A DNA stretch of 37,939 bases from assembly GCA_009781675.1 (NCBI GenBank), contig WQVG01000009.1, forward strand, positions 1-37,939. Reading direction: 5' to 3'. This document shows positions 31,009 to 37,939 of this stretch, one piece after another. The DNA comes from Candidatus Bathycorpusculum acetigenes (GTDB lineage Archaea; Thermoproteota; Bathyarchaeia; Bathyarchaeales; Bathycorpusculaceae). Under the pieces are notes generated by a model. That model did not search any database. It was given only the letters and a program-made list of their open reading frames with translations, and was not told the DNA's origin. How positions within the stretch are numbered: position 1 is the stretch's first letter; every line of letters starts with the position of its first letter. Both the position numbers and the translations under genes were made by a program.

Positions 31009-32523
31009 TTATGGTTGATTCCAGTAGTACGTATGGAGGTATTTCCCTGTGACGTGGCAGTTTGGGTCTTCAAAAACTATGTCAAGTTTTGTGCCATATT
31101 GATCAATTCTAGCCTGTATCTGGTTCCAAATCTCAGTGTTGTTTGCGGGCCATATACCCCAAATACTATCGTTCGGATTACGCATACCCCACCCATAATT
31201 CTGAGGCAAAATCAGTACCGCTTCAGCCTTTAAACCCCCGTGAACTATGTTGGAGTTTTGCACAACATCATTCCAGAAACGTTCCAAAGCTTGGAAATGC
31301 TCGTCTTGTAAGATATTAGAACGGGTCGCATCTTCTGAATAATTGAAAACTATTACGTAATCTGCTCCGGCTTCGTAGGAGGTTTTCATTTGTTCAAACA
31401 GTTCAGCCCCATCGGGAAGATATGGCGCTTGGGTGTATTTCCAGGTTAGGATAGTGCCCCATTGCTTGTTTTGCAGATTTGCAGCCCCTCTCACTAGACC
31501 AATTTCTTGCGTGACAGAGTTGTTCCAACCTAACTGTGCAAGAACAAAATCATAACCGCTTTGATAATCCCACCAATAAAGGGCATAGTCCGATGTAAAA
31601 AGAGGCACGGGACTATTTTCTAAGGGTTGCAGTCGCCAAGCGGTTTCAGTTTCAAAAGCTTGAGTAGCCTCATCAAACGTCTTGAGGGGCTTTCTATCTA
31701 AAACATCACTAAAAGGCTCCACCGGGAGAAGCCGTGCACTATCATCTACCACAGTATCAAAGTAATCATAACTCTCCAAAACAATGATAGCCCCATCAGG
31801 ATGATATGTAACAGCAATCTGGATCGATTCTGGACTAAACACAACGGTGGTTCCGTTAGGGTATTCTATGCGGTTTTCTTCTGTCCAGGGAACATTAGGT
31901 ATCACCTCGGATGAATCATCCGGATAAAAAACAAGGAGATTACCTGGCTTTGTTTTATCTGGACTATGGGCAAGCACTTTTGCAGTACCGTTAGGATAGT
32001 AACTAGTTGTATAGGTGATCCACTCTATTCCACCCCTCTCTATACCTAGTTCAGATATGTGAATGATTCCAGTGGAACTCTTATGCAGGGTTGAATTGCT
32101 GTAGCTTAGGAATTCTACATTATCATCGAGCATTTTGCCTCCAGGCTCATCATAAAAATATATGCCGACGAAATGGTTGCCCCAGCGTTGCTGTGCATCA
32201 TTAACCCAACCTGGAGGGACCTTGTTTTCAAAGTATGCACCATAAGATGGCGCAAAGTTGAGGCCAGATGCGATTGCATAATCTCCGATTTCTTCTACAT
32301 GTGTGAGATTATGCTGTAGACTCCCTGAAGATAGGATGAAGAGATTAGTGTAGTCTTTAACTTTGTCGATTAAGAGCTTTGCACCCTCAACTGTATCTCC
32401 ACCGTAGGTTATACCAACATAGAAGGGCTTATCAGCGGAAGGACTACGCACTATAAGAATAGTGGCTGAAACAATTACTACTAGAAGTATGGCGCTAACA
32501 GCCAGCAATACTGTACGCTTCAT
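31009..32523 (-). CDS. Large exported, membrane-anchored protein of unknown function
   Basis: This 504-aa protein has an N-terminal hydrophobic signal/anchor (LLAVSAILLVVIVSATILIV, residues 5-24) followed by an extracellular body. The body has alternating strand and helix pieces such as YVGITYGG, NLFILSSG, GLNFAPSYG and GIYFYDEPGG in the first 140 residues, and ADYVIVFNYSED and EAVLILPQNYGWGMR late in the chain. This pattern recalls a TIM barrel of the glycoside-hydrolase type, with a beta-rich insertion in the middle carrying repeated YPNGT/YPDG units. Many N-x-S/T sites suggest glycosylation. I do not recognise the family; a carbohydrate-related role is a guess. Confidence 0.6.
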   Translation of the reverse strand: MKRTVLLAVSAILLVVIVSATILIVRSPSADKPFYVGITYGGDTVEGAKLLIDKVKDYTNLFILSSGSLQHNLTHVEEIGDYAIASGLNFAPSYGAYFENKVPPGWVNDAQQRWGNHFVGIYFYDEPGGKMLDDNVEFLSYSNSTLHKSSTGIIHISELGIERGGIEWITYTTSYYPNGTAKVLAHSPDKTKPGNLLVFYPDDSSEVIPNVPWTEENRIEYPNGTTVVFSPESIQIAVTYHPDGAIIVLESYDYFDTVVDDSARLLPVEPFSDVLDRKPLKTFDEATQAFETETAWRLQPLENSPVPLFTSDYALYWWDYQSGYDFVLAQLGWNNSVTQEIGLVRGAANLQNKQWGTILTWKYTQAPYLPDGAELFEQMKTSYEAGADYVIVFNYSEDATRSNILQDEHFQALERFWNDVVQNSNIVHGGLKAEAVLILPQNYGWGMRNPNDSIWGIWPANNTEIWNQIQARIDQYGTKLDIVFEDPNCHVTGKYLHTYYWNQP

Positions 32524-32793
32524 ACAAGATCAAACCCTAGTCTAGCTGGTTGACAAACAAGCCACCCGCGGTACTTATTCCTATTCCCAAATGCTATGTT
32601 TAGCGTTGAGTTATTTTGGCAGAACGAAACATAAAACAACAAATTGTTTTTTGGCCCTATAAACGCCCCATCAAATTATTCCGTAGCACTTTTCATTAAG
32701 TCTTTGTTTTTGGAATAACTATACAGAGTAAAAATTATATTGAAATTAATATAAAAATCACATCTACTCGGTTATGCATAGATAATTAAGCCA

Positions 32794-33714
32794 TTATTTT
32801 AGAGATTTAACAAAATGTTCTATATCATCGATGTATCTTAATTTTAAGACTGCCCGGGTGTCCTGTTTTGTAACATAATCTTTTAGCATCCAAAAGGCAT
32901 GCTCTCTAACTTCTTGGGATGAACCACGTTTTTCATATTCGTTGTATAACTCTATGAAGCGTAGAATCTGGTTTTTTATATCGGTATTGCTGATTTGTTG
33001 TTTTTCTGGATTAAAAATCCACGGACGATCTCTTGCGCCTCTGCCAATCATGACGAAATCACAGCCAGTTTTGTTTAAAAGGTCGTTACCTTCTGCGTAA
33101 CTTGTAACGTCGCCGTTGGCCATTAGGGGTATGGTGATTTTTTCTTTGGTCTGTTTCATTATGGTCCAGTTAACTTTTTTGGCGAGCTTTTGTTGTGCAG
33201 TTCGGCCGTGAATGCATATTGCCGATACTCCGGCATCCTGGAGCAGTGCAGCGACTTTTACAGCGATTATATGTTGTGCATCTAGTCCTATGCGCATTTT
33301 TACTGTCACTGGTTTTTCTGTTGAGTTAACCGTTTTTCTTATAAGACGCTCTAAAAGAGCAAGATTTGACAGTAAAAATGCACCGTAACCTTGCTGGAGG
33401 ATTTCTTTTTCACTACAACCAACGTTGAAATCGATAATGTCAGCGAATTCTTCCACGTTTTTTACACTCTTAATCATGGAGTCTTCGTTGTTACCTATTA
33501 ATTGGACACTTACGGGTCTTTCGGGTTCAGTTATGTTAAGAAGGTCTTTGATTTCTCGTTTGGTTTTGTTCTTGACGAGTTCAACATCGAACATTTGGGT
33601 ATACACTAGGCCTACCTTGTTTTCTTTGCACAGCATTCTAAAGGCAGTGCAGTTAACAGCAGCCATGGGTGCGAGAACGAATTGATTGTTTATTGTGAGT
33701 TTCCCAATTTTCAT
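32794..33714 (-). CDS. dus: tRNA-dihydrouridine synthase (Dus family)
   Basis: This 306-aa FMN enzyme would reduce uridines in tRNA. The TIM-barrel start LAPMAAVNCTAFR (14-26) and the NVGCSEKEILQQGYGAFLL segment, with catalytic Cys100, fit the Dus family. VKMRIGLD, CIHGRTAQQ and the FMN-phosphate loop MANGDVTSY followed by VMIGRGARDRPWIF complete it. The C-terminal helical domain (about 240-306) would bind tRNA. It is a single gene transcribed towards the exported protein. The modified position cannot be inferred. Confidence 0.9.
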   Translation of the reverse strand: MKIGKLTINNQFVLAPMAAVNCTAFRMLCKENKVGLVYTQMFDVELVKNKTKREIKDLLNITEPERPVSVQLIGNNEDSMIKSVKNVEEFADIIDFNVGCSEKEILQQGYGAFLLSNLALLERLIRKTVNSTEKPVTVKMRIGLDAQHIIAVKVAALLQDAGVSAICIHGRTAQQKLAKKVNWTIMKQTKEKITIPLMANGDVTSYAEGNDLLNKTGCDFVMIGRGARDRPWIFNPEKQQISNTDIKNQILRFIELYNEYEKRGSSQEVREHAFWMLKDYVTKQDTRAVLKLRYIDDIEHFVKSLK

Positions 33715-33977
33715 CTGGATTCTTCTTTCACACAGGGTGATGAATGGGTGTTTTTAAGTTTATGTCCAAAAATAATTAAAGGGAATGATCCACGGGGATT
33801 TTATTTGTTGATTTTGTTATGATAGTTTGTTTGTAGCATGATGTTGCACAACAAAGTTAATACATCAGTTTACGGTATATGTGATGATACAAGTAAGCTG
33901 TTTCTATATAGTTGTCAACAACTACAATCAAACGCTTAATTGCATACCAAACCCAAAAATTAAATGGAGGAAAAACT

Positions 33978-34160
33978 ATGAAAACAACAATCACCGCATC
34001 AGTGCAGTTCACCTGCCCCCAATGCAGTGCAAACTTTGAATTCGATGCTGTCGGAGAATACGAATTTGTACCTTGCCCAGTCTGCGGATCCGACTTTGTT
34101 ACTATCAAAAAAGACTGCAAGATAATGCTTGAAACCTTGGAACAAACACTGATGTGCTAA
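33978..34160 (+). CDS. Small zinc-ribbon protein (LysW-like fold)
   Basis: This 60-aa protein has two CxxC pairs, FTCPQC (11-16) and CPVCG (33-37), separated by FEFDAVGEYEFV, the layout of a zinc ribbon similar to LysW. It lacks the EDWGE tail that makes LysW an amino-group carrier, ending in LMC instead, so that role is not supported. The ATG at 33978 follows a perfect GGAGG with seven bases between. A longer frame from 33912 has no ribosome binding site. It is probably a small metal-binding protein of unknown partner. Confidence 0.7.
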   Translation: MKTTITASVQFTCPQCSANFEFDAVGEYEFVPCPVCGSDFVTIKKDCKIMLETLEQTLMC

Positions 34161-34174
34161 AAGAACCCGACGCC

Positions 34175-34192
34175 TCCGGGCCCCAACCCGGA
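34175..34192 (+). terminator. GC hairpin after the zinc-ribbon gene
   Basis: TCCGGG (34175-34180) and CCCGGA (34187-34192) form a perfect stem with a six-base loop, 15 bases after the stop. T-rich stretches begin about 15 bases later (34208-34233). This is a likely transcription end signal. Confidence 0.45.
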
Positions 34193-34265
34193 TACGCCAT
34201 CGGCCCCATATTTTCTGATTTATTTTTAATTTTTGAAATAAATCCGTCAATTTTTTCAAATCAAA

Positions 34266-34274
34266 TATATAAAA
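34266..34274 (+). promoter_or_regulatory. TATA-like box upstream of pepF
   Basis: TATATAAAA lies in a very AT-rich stretch about 105 bases before the pepF ATG. It would leave a leader of roughly 80 bases. Another AT-rich box (GAATAATTAA, 34315-34324) nearer the gene is an alternative. Confidence 0.3.
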
Positions 34275-34379
34275 TTAAAAAATTACAACTAAATAAGCAA
34301 TTTTGGGTTAGTAGAGAATAATTAACGGGAAACATAACACAGAATAACCCATCACAACACTATCTTTAGAGGTATATAC

Positions 34380-36161
34380 ATGGCATCACAGCAAGTTACA
34401 TGGGATTTATCAGGGCTTTTTTTGGGTGTAACTGACCCCAAAATTAACATGGTCATCACTCAAGCAACTATGCAGGCAGATTTATTTGAAGGAAAATATC
34501 GCGGTAAAATGTCGGGTTTATCTGCTGAGGGATTGCTTGAGTGTTTCAGAGAAGTTGAGGCGTTTGAGCCGAAAATTGGTGATGTTTCGCTGTTTTCGAG
34601 TTTAGCATTTGCCGCTGATATGACACAGCCAGAAACACAGGCACTAAATGACCGGGTAAGCAAACTTGAGGCTAAACTTGCCAAACAACTGGCGTTTTAT
34701 TCGCTGGAATTGGGCGAACTCGTGAAGGCTAAACCGCAACTCATAGATGACCCCGTCTTAGTCAACTATAGGCATATGTTGCGTCGCGTCTTGCAGAGAG
34801 TTAAGCATCAACTCAGTGAGGTAGAAGAGCAACTCATCATAGAGAAGGATCAGTTTGGCATAAATGCCTGGGAAGAGACACAGAGCAAATGGCTAAACAC
34901 CCGACTCTTTGAAGTGTCAGTTTTAGGGGAGAAAAAGACACTTAGCTATGGTGAAGCAAATGGATTGTTCTCCCATTCCGACCGTGCTACGCGAGAATCC
35001 GCAAACCGGGCAATCTATGGCCTTCTGGGTAGAGACGGAGAAATCTTTACGGCGGCGCTTCGAAGCATATGTAATGACTGGGTCACTGTGGCTAAACGAC
35101 GGAAATATGTTTCACCCATGGAAGCCAGCTTGATAAGCAACGATACCCAACAGAGTATAATCGATAATCTGCTTAGGACCATTGAGAAAGGCACCACCGT
35201 CTATCACCGTTACCTCAAGGTGAAGGCTAAACTGATGGGATTACCTGTACTGGCTAACTATGACATAACAGCACCTTTACCCAATATGCCTGAACAGAAA
35301 TTTAGCTATCCACAAGCTCAGACAATAATTATAGATGCTTACAACCGCTTTGACCCCCAATACACCGAAGCAGTAAAAGAAATGTTCCAAAAACACCGTA
35401 TCGACGCTTCACCCCGGTTTGGCAAACGCAATGGAGCCTTCTGTGCAAGCGATTACAACGGTAAATCTGCGTATATACTGCAGAGTTTCAATGACACTCT
35501 AGGCGATGTCTTTACATTGGCACATGAATTGGGACATGCTACCCATGACTGGTATATGTCTAGAAATCAAACGTACCTAAACACAGGCGTACCCTCGATT
35601 GTTGCTGAAACAGCCTCAATCTTTGGTGAGCTTTTACTCACAGACGTGATGCTTAAAAATGCAAAAACAGATACTGATCAGAGGGCACTACTCTGTCTGG
35701 TTTTAGACGAGGCGGGTATGACGACATTCCAGGTTACAGCCAGAGTGTGGTTTGAGCAGGCACTCTACGAATCCATCGGAAAGGAAGAGTTTTTGGATTA
35801 CCCCACTATATGCAGACATTGGACACATGCACGAAACCGTATCTTTGGCGATACTGTGGAGTGGTTACCGGAGATGGATGCAGAGTGGACAATGAAGCCT
35901 CACTATTATATGGCAAACTATCGCTTTTACAACTACCCCTATGTATATGCACAGATGTTTGTTTACTCACTCTATGAACGGTATTTAGAGGAGAACAAAG
36001 AATTTGTGCCCAAGCTGGTGGAGCTACTCTCTGCAGGCAGCAGTAAATCTCCCCAAGAACTCGGTGAAATCGTCGGATTGGATTTGACGGCGCCGGATTT
36101 CTGGAGAGGAGGCTTGAAGGTATTTGAACGCTTCGTCACTGACTTAGAAAAAACTGTGTAG
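34380..36161 (+). CDS. pepF: Oligoendopeptidase F-type metallopeptidase (family M3B)
   Basis: This 593-aa zinc peptidase would cut short peptides in the cytoplasm. The zinc site HELGH (382-386) lies within TLAHELGHATHDWY, and the third ligand is probably the glutamate in VAETASIFGE downstream. The C-terminal FYNYPYVYAQMFVYSLYERY and the LLSAGSSKSPQELGEIVGLD segment are typical of the PepF group. The N-terminal half is the helical substrate-sorting lobe. Length is normal for the family and there is no signal peptide. AGAGGT six bases before the ATG supports the start. Confidence 0.92.
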   Translation: MASQQVTWDLSGLFLGVTDPKINMVITQATMQADLFEGKYRGKMSGLSAEGLLECFREVEAFEPKIGDVSLFSSLAFAADMTQPETQALNDRVSKLEAKLAKQLAFYSLELGELVKAKPQLIDDPVLVNYRHMLRRVLQRVKHQLSEVEEQLIIEKDQFGINAWEETQSKWLNTRLFEVSVLGEKKTLSYGEANGLFSHSDRATRESANRAIYGLLGRDGEIFTAALRSICNDWVTVAKRRKYVSPMEASLISNDTQQSIIDNLLRTIEKGTTVYHRYLKVKAKLMGLPVLANYDITAPLPNMPEQKFSYPQAQTIIIDAYNRFDPQYTEAVKEMFQKHRIDASPRFGKRNGAFCASDYNGKSAYILQSFNDTLGDVFTLAHELGHATHDWYMSRNQTYLNTGVPSIVAETASIFGELLLTDVMLKNAKTDTDQRALLCLVLDEAGMTTFQVTARVWFEQALYESIGKEEFLDYPTICRHWTHARNRIFGDTVEWLPEMDAEWTMKPHYYMANYRFYNYPYVYAQMFVYSLYERYLEENKEFVPKLVELLSAGSSKSPQELGEIVGLDLTAPDFWRGGLKVFERFVTDLEKTV

Positions 36162-36739
36162 AGACAAAAACGTGTTAACGCGGTGGCGGTTTGGCGATAG
36201 TACATGTGATTGGCCCATATACCACCGTTTTAAGGAGATAAAAAATACAGAAAAGAGCAAATGCGTCAAGGAGGCACGCCCAGCTAAGTTATCCCTGCAA
36301 CAGCTATTTAGGCCATGATAATCAAACAGCAGATCATTGCAACCCGCCGCCAGATTATTTAAGGCATACCGAAAGTTTTGAATGATTACCTGCCATGCTT
36401 TGGTGTGTTAACAAGATTTGTGATTAATGGGTATCTCAGTAAATCGGTGTTCCAAAATTTATGGTGTAATTGTATTGGTAGGTAATACAGAAATATCTAG
36501 TATGCTGTGATGGGTGTCGGTTGTACACTAAATAGACAAACTGTTTTATGCCTGCCTTCTTTTACGGTGGGTGAGAATAAATCGGAGTATAGAATCCAGG
36601 ACATAGGTAGAATTTCTGACTGATTTATACCTCCTTTTTAAGGAGTACTTTTGGTTATAGTTGGTTTATTGAAGTCACATAGGTTTATGTGGCGTGTGCA
36701 GGCTAGTAATTTGATTCTATTGTTTTGGAGGTGAATTTT
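36162..36739. other. Long intergenic region with small hairpins
   Basis: No gene is seen in the first 450 bases. AATAAATCG near 36574 may be a TATA element for the small zinc-finger gene. Further on lie a perfect inverted repeat (36631-36645) and a CACATA/TATGTG hairpin (36676-36691), both in the presumed leader of that gene. Confidence 0.4.
36631..36645. repeat. 15-base inverted repeat in the leader of the zinc-finger gene
   Basis: CTCCTTTTTAAGGAG has six-base arms around TTT. The overlapping ACCTCC (36629-36634) is complementary to the GGAGGT ribosome binding site at 36727-36732. It could be an operator or part of an RNA leader that hides the ribosome site. Confidence 0.35.
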
Positions 36740-36877
36740 TTGGAGCAAAAAAGGAATGTTCCTGCACCTGAAATGACTACCCAGGGTAAATTCAAATGCC
36801 GTGCTGACAACCAAGAATACGATAGCCGTGAAGACTATGAAGCACACTGTACAGAAGAACATGCGTCTGAAATGTGA
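36740..36877 (+). CDS. 45-aa zinc-finger-like protein
   Basis: This short gene starts at TTG, five bases after a full GGAGGTGA ribosome binding site (36727-36734). The peptide runs MEQKRNVPAPEMTTQGKF and then KCRADNQEYDSREDYEAHC-TEEH. The second half has the length and strand-helix pattern of a single C2H2 finger, but the second cysteine of the usual CxxC pair is Asp, while a cysteine follows the first histidine, giving C...HC...H. Small single-finger proteins are common in archaea. A regulatory role is plausible but unproven. It converges on the ferredoxin gene. Confidence 0.65.
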   Translation: MEQKRNVPAPEMTTQGKFKCRADNQEYDSREDYEAHCTEEHASEM

Positions 36878-36914
36878 GGGCGTTAAAAAGGGTATTGGAA
36901 TTAAAAAATAATGG

Positions 36915-37409
36915 TTATCGTTTTTCCTCTTTTTCTTGGAAAAGTTTTTTGATTGCACTAATTCTTGCTTTCTGTGCCAGTACGTCGCTTGTGACTACTG
37001 TGAGGGCTTCTTCGGGGCACCATTTTACACATTGGGGTCCTTCGGTTTTTTCTCTGCACAGGTCGCAGACATAGACAACTTTGGTTTCAGGATGAAGCAT
37101 CATTGCACCATAGTCACATGCTTCAATGCACCAACCGCAACCGTTACATTTCTCTTTATCAAGAACGATGTTGCCGATGTCTTCAGTTTGGCTAAGCGCA
37201 TTTCGGGGGCAGGCAGCAACGCATGCAGGGTCTTCACATAGACGGCAGGTAACGGCCATGTTGGCAAGCTGATTAACGCGGACTAGACGAATACGTGATT
37301 TGAGCGGGTTGAAAGCTTTTTCTTTGTTGTATGAGCAGGCGTACTCACAAATTTGACAACCAACACACTTCTCAGGGTCAGCAGAGACAAATTTTCTTTT
37401 TTTAACCAT
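36915..37409 (-). CDS. Four-cluster ferredoxin-like electron-transfer subunit
   Basis: This 164-aa protein has 16 cysteines in four groups: CVGCQICEYAC, CRLCEDPACVAACP, CNGCGWCIEACD and CDLCREKTEGPQCVKWCP. This is the HycB/CooF/DmsB-type arrangement binding four [4Fe-4S] clusters. It starts two bases after the stop of the aldehyde:ferredoxin oxidoreductase gene, in the same operon, so it likely takes electrons from that enzyme. No signal peptide or membrane span is present, consistent with a cytoplasmic complex. The C-terminal helix is basic. Confidence 0.9.
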   Translation of the reverse strand: MVKKRKFVSADPEKCVGCQICEYACSYNKEKAFNPLKSRIRLVRVNQLANMAVTCRLCEDPACVAACPRNALSQTEDIGNIVLDKEKCNGCGWCIEACDYGAMMLHPETKVVYVCDLCREKTEGPQCVKWCPEEALTVVTSDVLAQKARISAIKKLFQEKEEKR

Positions 37410-37411
37410 TT

Positions 37412-37939
37412 TTATGCCTCTTTGTCTTGAGTTATTGTTTTAAAGTCTTGTAAGTCTAATTCTTGGAGTTTAGCCTTTGACGGGATACCTTCAACGGTCC
37501 ATCCACGGGCTTGATAGTAATCATCTATGAGCAGATCAAGCTCATCTTGAGTTATAACTGCACCCTTTGATGGCCCATCGTCGGAGATGGGTTGATTGAT
37601 AACTTTCCATGGCAGAGTATCATCGTCTCGGGTAAAACCTTCCCGGAGATTGATGAGTTTAGCAAGGGTTATGATTCGTTCGCCTGCAACGCCGAATTCT
37701 TGTGGAGTAATTTCGATACCTGTGACGGCACTGTAGAGTTTAGCCATGTCAGCGAGCTCTTTGTAGAAGGTGCCTTTGGCATTTTTACATACAATAAGTG
37801 AGTCTATGAGTGCGAAGAGGTCTTCATTATCTTTGACGAGTTTACCTTGACCTTTCCCAGCATCAACACCATCAACCCTACCCTTCAAATCCAACGCCAC
37901 AACACCACTACGACTATGATCCGCCCCCCTAAAAGAAAC
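37412..37939 (-). CDS. aor: Aldehyde:ferredoxin oxidoreductase, C-terminal part (runs off the window)
   Basis: The last 175 residues of a tungstopterin aldehyde:ferredoxin oxidoreductase are present; the reading frame is open to the right edge, so the N-terminal part lies outside. Visible are an RGAD stretch near the window edge (compare RGACH in the family), the CKNAKG segment, LYSAVTGIEITPQE, and GERIITLAKLINLREGFTRD followed by DDTLPWK. These are typical of AOR domain 3, the cofactor- and cluster-proximal C-terminal domain. The GTG at 37900 is internal, not a start. The ferredoxin gene follows after two bases. The cofactor could be supplied by the moa/moe genes in the window. Confidence 0.9.
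   Translation of the reverse strand, partial: VSFRGADHSRSGVVALDLKGRVDGVDAGKGQGKLVKDNEDLFALIDSLIVCKNAKGTFYKELADMAKLYSAVTGIEITPQEFGVAGERIITLAKLINLREGFTRDDDTLPWKVINQPISDDGPSKGAVITQDELDLLIDDYYQARGWTVEGIPSKAKLQELDLQDFKTITQDKEA

Noticed and set aside
33912-33977. Longer N-terminal form of the zinc-ribbon protein
   Set aside because: The upstream ATG has no ribosome site, while the ATG at 33978 follows a perfect GGAGG.
37412-37900. A complete 162-aa protein starting at GTG 37900
   Set aside because: The frame stays open to the window edge and the content is the C-terminal domain of a much longer oxidoreductase.

Overview
The window is archaeal chromosomal DNA. The evidence is a complete archaeal/eukaryotic-type RNA polymerase operon (rpoB, rpoA, L30e, archaeal NusA), NucS/EndoMS, an archaeal tRNA-Leu interrupted by an intron with a bulge-helix-bulge fold, and frequent TTG/GTG starts. 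RpoB is in one piece, and RpoA is also in one piece (A' and A'' joined, 1278 aa). Unsplit RpoA is known from Thaumarchaeota-, Aigarchaeota- and Korarchaeota-type lineages. Together with a tungsten/molybdenum enzyme system, this suggests an uncultivated TACK archaeon, perhaps Bathyarchaeia-like. That placement is inference; no rRNA gene is present.

Layout. 1-1362: AT-rich, without a clear gene, but with a long hairpin and two doubtful micro-ORFs. 1363-5116: a PAP2-type membrane phosphatase, an alpha/beta hydrolase and a type I phosphodiesterase. 5424-12400 (all minus): a metal-cofactor island, with moeA, moaA, moaD, moaE and a moaC-mogA fusion followed by a molybdate/tungstate ABC transporter (modA, modB, modC). 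12799-13773: a secreted beta-helix surface protein. 14060-17024: tRNA-Gln, nucS, a SAM methyltransferase and a membrane-tethered winged-helix regulator. 17276-20636 (minus): a three-gene operon that I read as a compact Smc5/6-like condensation complex (SMC ATPase, kleisin, KITE-like tandem winged helix). 21002-21250: a small unknown protein. 21454-29427 (minus): the RNA polymerase operon, with an SD-led 23-codon ORF just ahead of rpoB. 29741-34160: flavodoxin, intron-containing tRNA-Leu(CAA), a large exported protein, tRNA-dihydrouridine synthase and a zinc ribbon. 34380-37939: PepF oligopeptidase, a 45-aa zinc-finger-like protein, a 16-cysteine ferredoxin subunit and the C-terminal end of an aldehyde:ferredoxin oxidoreductase that runs off the right edge.

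How parts fit. The pterin-cofactor genes and the oxyanion transporter would supply tungstopterin or molybdopterin to the aldehyde oxidoreductase at the right edge, whose electrons would pass to the adjacent polyferredoxin. The most interesting system is the SMC operon. Its three genes are joined by ATGA stop/start overlaps. The ATPase carries Smc5/Smc6-like head motifs but is only 639 aa long and shows no obvious hinge. The two downstream proteins have the layouts expected of a kleisin and a KITE subunit.
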